Part shown: one piece after another, positions 6,501 to 10,645 of the stretch | Layout: every line of letters starts with the position of its first letter | Position numbering within the stretch: position 1 is the stretch's first letter | Assembly (NCBI GenBank): GCA_016296345.1 | Contig: JAEDJL010000051.1 | Coordinates: forward strand, 1 to 10,645 | Direction of reading: 5' to 3' | DNA: 10,645 bases | From: Bacteroidales bacterium | GTDB lineage: Bacteria; Bacteroidota; Bacteroidia; Bacteroidales; P3 | The notes under the pieces: generated by a model | What the model saw: only the letters and a program-made list of their open reading frames with translations | Told to the model about the DNA's origin: nothing | Database searches by the model: none | Made by a program: the position numbers and the translations under genes

Positions 6501-9500
6501 TGATGCCGCAAGGAACAATGAGAGTTGTTTGTACAAAAGGTGTTTCCAATCCGTCGGGACAAACAGAAGCCACTTCGATTGTATATTCCGTCGAATGTTC
6601 GACCGGTGTCAGAGTATATGGAAAATCACTTGCCAACAAGTCTGTCAAAACTGTGAAATCCTCATCTCGAGAAGTGCGATATTTCAAAACATAAGTCGTT
6701 CCCACCAAATCGCGATTGCTATCCGTAATATCTATTATCATCGATTGCGGATTGCCCCCGTTTTCTCCCTCGGTCAATGTTGCAGACACCGCATGGATAA
6801 AATCGCAATGCATGGCGTCTATTCTGATATTGTCAATTATCGCTCCTGGTTGAGCTTCGTCATATTGGTTGTTGGTCCAATAGAATACCAACTGATAAAT
6901 TCCGTTGGAATAGTCGGGAGATAATATCATGGTTGTGTCTTTCCAAGAAGGGAAATTGGAGAACATAGGCTGCAATATCCGATATTCGTCCGAAATTCCC
7001 TCACCATAAGGCAGCAGATATACACTCAGGTTATCATAATAGTTCCCTCCGACTTTGTAATCAAACGAAAGAAGGAAATTTTCTGCCTCTTCAAAGTATA
7101 TTGCAGGGCTTATGGCATAACAAGTTGCAGAAACAGTGGGGGTGTAAGCAGCACTTGTGCCGTTGTCATTGCTTACGTACAATGCTCTTCCTCCTGCTAT
7201 CAACACACCGTCTTGATTTGTTGTATTGTTTGCAGCATTACCGACTGCCCAAACATTAACATCTGTTCCCACAAAGGTAAATCCGTGTTCTTCTTCTGCA
7301 ACATCAAAGTTTTGAACGTAAGGTAACAATTCTGTAGAGACAGGAAGACTGACCGAAACAGGACTTCCGTAAATTCCTCCTGCACAAGACTGTTTCACTG
7401 CAAAGGTATAAGTCTCTCCGGAGGTAAGACCGGAAATTATTATCGGCAAATCTGCACCATGTTCGGCGGTTATTATGGTTGCAGTTGCAGGATTGAAAGC
7501 TCCTCCCTCGCCCGTCAGTTGATAGGCAATCGTAACTCCTTCTTCTGTTATGTTCATCGGATAGTAGTTAATCGCAACCGACGATTCGGAAGACGCCACT
7601 GCCGAAAAATCATATATCGGCGGACAAGGCGGTATTGTGCTTATAGTCAAATTATCAATAGCAAAATTACCTGTATCATGCCTTACAGCTATTGCAATTC
7701 TTGCAAGACCCGAATATTCTGACAAAACAGTAACTGCCTCTTGGTAAGTGTTGCCAAGACCTGCATGATTGATACTTCTCACAAGGGTAAACCGCGATGT
7801 GTCAGACATCGATGAAATATCTTCACTGCTGACATCGCAAATGAAAATATCAATAATCGGTGTAGGTAGAAAAATCGATGGATGTGGCGAAAAGCATATA
7901 TTATACGATAATTGTTCATTGCCCGTAAGGTTAAACACAGGACTTATCAACCAGTCGCTGAAAACAGGCTCATTACCCGAGTACAGACGTCCGCGATAGA
8001 ACAAAGCACCTGCTCCCGAAAGCGTATATTCTGTTCTTCTCGAAAAATAACTTCCGCTTGTTCCTCCATTGATATTGTACCAACAAGGAATAGTGCTTGT
8101 ATTTGAGCAAACTCCGTCCGTAATTACAAATTCGTCATCAAATCCTTGGAAATATGGTATTTCAGCATACTGACACGGAGAAATGAAGAACCACTCCTGC
8201 GAAATAATGGAGTATTCCGAGTTGTCACAAATCGGAGTTGCTCTGAAATAATACTTGGTATCGTGCATCAAGTTATTTATTGTCAGCGGACTCATGCCGT
8301 TTACCCTGTTCCATTCGAGGTCTGTTTCCGTTTTGTATTCCAATAGATAAGATACATAGTTGTTATCGCTGAACACACTCACCTCTGCACTCACAGTCTC
8401 AATGTCGTTTGTCCATGCAACTCGAATAGAGTCCACAACCTTGCAGCCAAGGTCGGTAAAATAAACGTCATCTACCTCTGCTGCGGCAGAGCCATAGCCA
8501 TTGTTATTGTTACTCCATGCAAACACAAGCTTGTAAATGCCTGCCGGATAGTTGGAAATATGCACACTTTTCTGCTGCCAGGAAGTTGCTCCTCCGAGAT
8601 TTGTTACCAATGCGTTTGATTGGTTTGGCAAAGAGTTGGTTCTTAATTCATAATCTTCGTCAAGTAAATACACCGACAAACAATCGCTATAACGATTATT
8701 GTAATAGACATCATCGCCTCCCTTCCATGCAAATTGCAATCCGTACTCGGCATCTGCCTGCAAAGACACATGAGTGTAAGCATAGCTTATACATTCGGAA
8801 GTGTTGATATAGCTTGCATCGTCTCCGTTACTGCTACTGATATACAGGCAAGCTCCCGAAACAGGATTGCCAAGCGCATCAACATCAATGTTATCCGCAT
8901 TACCTATGTACCAAGCGTTCACACCTCCTTGCAACATTCTCCAATTAGTAAGTTCGTCCTCGTCATTGAAAGTCTCCTTGTGAGGAACAGAAAAACAATC
9001 TTCCTCCGAAGCACGAGTGGAAAACTCTCCGACACAATAGCTGCTTATATTGTCAGTGCAAACAGAATAAACCCTGAAATCATAGTCAGTCAAAGAAGAA
9101 AGTTCAGACAAAACATAAAAAGTATCGACAATCGAACTACTTTCAAAAATCCAATCATCACTTTCTGACGATTTGTATTCAAGACCAAAGGTTGAAGACT
9201 GCGTATCAAACCTGTTCCACGATATTGTAGCTTGATTTGAAGTAACATTGCTGACCGTTGCACTTCTGAGCGGAACACAAAAACCATCAGCCAAATCAAT
9301 GGTAAATTTTGTATTTGGTCTACTCTGAGACATACGATAATAACCCGAAGTTCCGTCAGGCACAACTCCCAAAGGTGAATAGATATTGTCATAATTCATA
9401 AGCACCTTATAATCGGAGGTTTGATTGACATTGAACATCCACCATGACCATTCGGGAAGAGTCTCCATTTGACTTTTATAAACCACAACAAGATTTCCCT

Positions 9501-9894
9501 CTCCCGAATAGGCAAAAGGTGTTGTGAGTTCTATCGTATTCCAACCCTGATTGTAGGTTATGCTTCCTCCCGAATAGACTTCCGTCATAGCTTCCGTTTC
9601 CCAATCGTAAATATTTGAGAATGAATTTCTCGAAACTTCCGCCATATAAATATGAGGGTCAGGATCGCTAAACGATGTTGAACTTCCATACTGATAAGAA
9701 ATCGAGCTAATCTCTCCGGGGAGCAATTCACTCGAAAGATAAATCACTTCACAAAGATTGTTTGTGTATCCCGGTTGCAACAGACAATAAGCTGTAAGTC
9801 CCGAATTTTCATCTCCGACGGTTAATGTGATTTGTGCCGGCAGCTGAGTTGCGAAAAACAGCAACAAAGCAAACATAGGAAATAATCTTTTCAT
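3538..9894 (-). CDS. Giant secreted T9SS type A cargo protein with FN3 and choice-of-anchor-J/MAM-like modules
   Basis: 2118 residues, complete. Residues 1-20 are a signal peptide (MKRLFPMFALLLFFATQLPA, then QI). Residues 21-205 are an N-terminal beta-rich domain with a W118-N119-T120-I121-E122-L123 / PFAYSGEGNLVVVY (126-139) pattern, seen at the front of many Bacteroidetes secreted proteins. Six FN3 plus jelly-roll pairs follow: FN3 at about 206-295, 484-572, 757-853, 1030-1127, 1324-1415 and 1601-1686; jelly rolls at about 300-482, 575-755, 855-1028, 1131-1322, 1421-1598 and 1693-1848, several ending in a [IV]DN[IL] or IDDM strand. Two more FN3-like modules lie at 1853-1932 and 1940-2030. 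Residues 2044-2118 are a type A T9SS sorting domain: MSIYPNPAS, GLENGAKIVVSDMQGRIIF, LASGVYYIRV, HTQKLIVK. It should be exported through Sec and then T9SS, which normally removes the sorting domain and anchors or releases the protein. No protease or glycosidase motif is visible, so an adhesin or binding role is likely but unproven. It has its own promoter and terminator. Confidence 0.97.
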   Translation of the reverse strand: MKRLFPMFALLLFFATQLPAQITLTVGDENSGLTAYCLLQPGYTNNLCEVIYLSSELLPGEISSISYQYGSSTSFSDPDPHIYMAEVSRNSFSNIYDWETEAMTEVYSGGSITYNQGWNTIELTTPFAYSGEGNLVVVYKSQMETLPEWSWWMFNVNQTSDYKVLMNYDNIYSPLGVVPDGTSGYYRMSQSRPNTKFTIDLADGFCVPLRSATVSNVTSNQATISWNRFDTQSSTFGLEYKSSESDDWIFESSSIVDTFYVLSELSSLTDYDFRVYSVCTDNISSYCVGEFSTRASEEDCFSVPHKETFNDEDELTNWRMLQGGVNAWYIGNADNIDVDALGNPVSGACLYISSSNGDDASYINTSECISYAYTHVSLQADAEYGLQFAWKGGDDVYYNNRYSDCLSVYLLDEDYELRTNSLPNQSNALVTNLGGATSWQQKSVHISNYPAGIYKLVFAWSNNNNGYGSAAAEVDDVYFTDLGCKVVDSIRVAWTNDIETVSAEVSVFSDNNYVSYLLEYKTETDLEWNRVNGMSPLTINNLMHDTKYYFRATPICDNSEYSIISQEWFFISPCQYAEIPYFQGFDDEFVITDGVCSNTSTIPCWYNINGGTSGSYFSRRTEYTLSGAGALFYRGRLYSGNEPVFSDWLISPVFNLTGNEQLSYNICFSPHPSIFLPTPIIDIFICDVSSEDISSMSDTSRFTLVRSINHAGLGNTYQEAVTVLSEYSGLARIAIAVRHDTGNFAIDNLTISTIPPCPPIYDFSAVASSESSVAINYYPMNITEEGVTIAYQLTGEGGAFNPATATIITAEHGADLPIIISGLTSGETYTFAVKQSCAGGIYGSPVSVSLPVSTELLPYVQNFDVAEEEHGFTFVGTDVNVWAVGNAANNTTNQDGVLIAGGRALYVSNDNGTSAAYTPTVSATCYAISPAIYFEEAENFLLSFDYKVGGNYYDNLSVYLLPYGEGISDEYRILQPMFSNFPSWKDTTMILSPDYSNGIYQLVFYWTNNQYDEAQPGAIIDNIRIDAMHCDFIHAVSATLTEGENGGNPQSMIIDITDSNRDLVGTTYVLKYRTSRDEDFTVLTDLLASDFPYTLTPVEHSTEYTIEVASVCPDGLETPFVQTTLIVPCGINSVPWTEDFSHNPYAIQPSCWTRVSGNVPESGIVQTPPVTSTSNFIYESGVIGNDYVTALRVYMGGNRNDWLISPSIDLGDGSDIYGLSFSLIRLGSVIGDQDVRFIVLFSTDNGLTWDMADAHIYDNEDENANFHLSDIGGSWIRQIVKLVDRDDNPFEGNIKFAFYVESISSYNTGYLLIDNIAIEQWADCLRPQNLALAGLGSTTADISFSELGSATQWEYSLSQGENTNPDSGTTNAFSQTSVPLHLEGLTPQTTYTLAIRSNCSGNYSDWSETMVFTTYPATASIPYTTDFEDETENATWSFGGIVNVNAWAIGSATFAGEEANGHSAYISSDGGQSYGATYGYQQIYSYMWKDFDFGTGEDVFELSFDWKGIGAYYSATAIMGGLAVLVQDPDDPVPSSISSPLPSQVVLLLYNGSDWANARVALPQFSGVKRLIFYSWGLYSTPERAATPPAIDNIVIDVPACPAPYSLIATNQTQTTADLLWEGVADSYIIQYKSSSDTEFTTITTNDNQYTLTELEPTTRYVLSIQGVCGTDLSIVSDSLVFKTSCYDEPIIEYPYEEGFEENLDCWNVINTLPNASWVITPHGNYSGGPHSGNTMAAFTYYYSSPAASTLISPAFYFYGEMRLSFWMYKAPNQNTDNNRLEVYANNVSSEIGATLLTSIVQDGSYVWEEVQINIPDTMTGPHYLIFKASTDVTSYIFIDDMTLSVISGSIPCDAPSELSVVSVGSSSATLSWRGESSQYQVRLNNGNISTLSDTTISYDNLAPETDYTFKVRAVCGNNMHSEWVTVSFTTLERENEIVPPSVVTLAATDITNEGANLHGTIVAGSEEITERGFRYRATSSTAWETMPAVGNAMTATLHYLNPSTAYEYKAFATTPSGTTEGATISFTTIQMGLNPAESTSPAMSIYPNPASKSALVTVNGLENGAKIVVSDMQGRIIFSDNMANDTYELSVDNLASGVYYIRVINGTLIHTQKLIVK

Positions 9895-9933
9895 AGCCTC
9901 TGAATGTTTTTGTGAGTACTAAGTTTGACGCTT

Positions 9934-9965
9934 CAAAGATATAAAACTTTTAGCACACAACCAAA
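9934..9965 (-). promoter_or_regulatory. Bacteroidetes-type promoter of the 2118-residue gene
   Basis: On the minus strand TTTG (9965-9962), 20 nt of spacer and TATCTTTG (9941-9934) match the TTTG-N19-21-TAnnTTTG consensus exactly. Transcription would begin near 9928, leaving a leader of about 34 nt before the ATG at 9894. That is too short for a riboswitch, in contrast to the neighbouring gene. No clear Shine-Dalgarno sequence is present, which is usual in this phylum. Confidence 0.8.
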
Positions 9966-10087
9966 TTTTCCGAAAGAAAGTTCAAACGATAATAAAACTA
10001 CTTTTCTTTTGTTGTTTTTTGGCACACTTTTTGCTTGAAAGCCTATTTCATTGATTTACAACAGCTATTCAATCCCCCTATTGTTGC
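9966..10087. other. Unique spacer between promoter and intergenic repeat copy B
   Basis: These 122 bases have no counterpart beside repeat copy A, where the repeat abuts the promoter directly. They are AT-rich. I see no gene, hairpin, operator-like palindrome or second promoter in them. Confidence 0.5.
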
Positions 10088-10314
10088 AAAACACTGCATA
10101 TTTCTGCAAAAAAGGAAGAAAAAATCGCCTTTTCAAATTACGTTTTTGCCTCTTCTATATAGAATTTCTTTGCAAAATAGGGCGTCCTATTATTGGTTTG
10201 GTTGAAACAAAATTGGCAAAAGCGTCCTATTTTTTGCTCGTTTTTTTTCGCCGATTTTGCCCTTGTTTTTTCACTCATTTTTCACTTGAAAAAATCGACT
10301 TTTTGATATGCTCG

Positions 10315-10355
10315 AAAAAAAACGCCAATTTTTTGGAAAAAAACGGCGTTTTTTT
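10315..10355. repeat. Nested A/T-GC palindrome specific to copy B
   Basis: AAAAAAACGCC pairs perfectly with GGCGTTTTTTT (11 bp), and the interior holds TTTTTTGGAAAAAA, which is itself self-complementary. At the matching place copy A (about 3249-3267) has only A8-CGCCG-T6. The extra 20-odd bases in copy B are therefore palindrome growth. Confidence 0.75.
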
Positions 10356-10442
10356 GTGTAAAAATGAGCGAATTGAAAATCAAGCACTTACAAAGGCGAT
10401 TTTTTTGCTTGAAAACGCTCTGAAAAAGTCGCTTTTTTTCAT

Positions 10443-10485
10443 GAAAAAAGTCGCCGTTTTGGTCGAATAAAACGGCGTTTTATTT
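10443..10485. terminator. Conserved hairpin in copy B, possible bidirectional terminator
   Basis: CGCCGTTTT (10452-10460), an 8-nt loop and AAAACGGCG (10469-10477) repeat the stem at 3366-3391. A run of A lies on the left (about 10444-10449). The right-hand T tract is interrupted (TTTATTTT), so it looks weaker for plus-strand transcription than the copy A version. Confidence 0.42.
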
Positions 10486-10540
10486 TGCCAAAACGGCGAC
10501 TTATTTTCTCAATTTGGTACTATGCTTTTTGGAATGGCAC

Positions 10541-10574
10541 AAAAAAGGGGCGAAACTCGAAAGTTCCGCCCCTT
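10541..10574 (-). terminator. Intrinsic terminator of the upstream T9SS cargo gene
   Basis: On the minus strand AAGGGGCGGAACT (10574-10562), loop TTCG and AGTTTCGCCCCTT (10557-10545) form an uninterrupted 13-bp stem with one G-T pair, followed by TTTTTT (10546-10541). It is the homologue of the terminator at 3476-3510. A C-G pair here replaces the G-T pair there, and the bulged G is absent. Confidence 0.92.
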
Positions 10575-10599
10575 GATTGAAATGTTTTATGATTGTTGC

Positions 10600-10645
10600 T
10601 TACTTTACAATCAACTTTTGTGTGTGAATTGTGTTTCCGTTTATC
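10600..10645 (-). CDS. C-terminal end of an upstream T9SS cargo gene (5' part beyond window)
   Basis: The minus strand reads ...INGNTIHTQKLIVK then TAA at 10602-10600. This is the last beta strand of a type A T9SS sorting domain and differs from the end of the 2118-residue protein (INGTLIHTQKLIVK) at only two residues. It is followed by a strong terminator 26 nt after the stop codon. Only 14 codons and one base are visible, so nothing can be said of the mature protein beyond probable T9SS export. The near-identical tail, terminator and downstream repeat suggest the cargo genes here share a duplicated or gene-converted 3' cassette. Confidence 0.85.
   Translation of the reverse strand, partial: INGNTIHTQKLIVK

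Larger units (their letters stand above)
10088..10630. repeat. Intergenic direct repeat, copy B (AT-rich, palindromic)
   Basis: This is the second copy of the element at 2983-3568, in the same orientation and the same place relative to the minus-strand genes: it starts in the last codons of a T9SS cargo gene, passes its terminator and fills the gap to the next promoter. Landmarks are TTCTATATAGAA (10153-10164), AATAGGGCGTCCTATT (10176-10191), TTTTTGATATGCTCG, GTGTAAAAATGAGCGA and TTTGGTACTATGCTTTTT. It differs from copy A by a shorter palindrome at 10176 and a longer one at 10315-10355. Confidence 0.9.

Noticed and set aside
6469..6924. 151-codon plus-strand frame
   Set aside because: It is likewise antisense within the large gene and has no promoter or family signature.
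9895..9933. Riboswitch or attenuator in front of the 2118-residue gene
   Set aside because: The predicted leader is only about 34 nt and contains none of the cobalamin blocks or a terminator hairpin.
10051..10470. 139-codon plus-strand frame in repeat copy B
   Set aside because: It lies in A/T-homopolymer-rich repeat DNA. The equivalent frame in copy A is broken by indels that are not multiples of three, there is no family resemblance and no promoter facing it.

Overview
The window looks like a chromosomal segment of a member of the Bacteroidota, probably order Bacteroidales. The evidence is a complete type IX secretion (T9SS) C-terminal sorting domain, a second identical sorting-domain end, large secreted proteins built from alternating fibronectin type III (FN3) and MAM/choice-of-anchor-J-like modules, and promoters of the Bacteroidetes TTTG-N20-TAnnTTTG type. 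All real genes lie on the minus strand. No plus-strand gene is supported.

Layout, read in the direction of transcription (right to left): (1) 10600-10645 is the last 14 codons and stop of an upstream T9SS cargo gene, followed by a strong intrinsic terminator (10541-10574). (2) 10088-10540 is an AT-rich, palindrome-rich intergenic repeat, then about 120 bp of unremarkable spacer and a good promoter (9934-9965). (3) 9894-3538 is a complete 2118-residue secreted multidomain protein, followed by its own terminator (3476-3510). (4) 3475-2983 is a second copy of the same intergenic repeat. (5) 2983-2952 is a promoter that starts a leader carrying a cobalamin (vitamin B12) riboswitch at 2946-2775. 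(6) 2616 to the left edge is a second secreted FN3/anchor-J protein (872 codons visible, 3' end cut off) under that riboswitch.

The genes form a tandem array of T9SS cargo genes, apparently transcribed as separate units because each visible junction has a terminator and a promoter. The most interesting point is the B12 riboswitch in front of a predicted T9SS surface protein with a distinct N-terminal domain of about 170 residues. This predicts a cell-surface protein made when B12 is scarce, by analogy with the B12-scavenging surface proteins of gut Bacteroidetes (BtuG, BtuH), although I cannot assign it to either family. The second notable item is the repeat of roughly 540-590 bp that runs from inside the sorting-domain codons through the terminator into the intergenic region. 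Its two copies differ mainly by growth or loss of palindromes.
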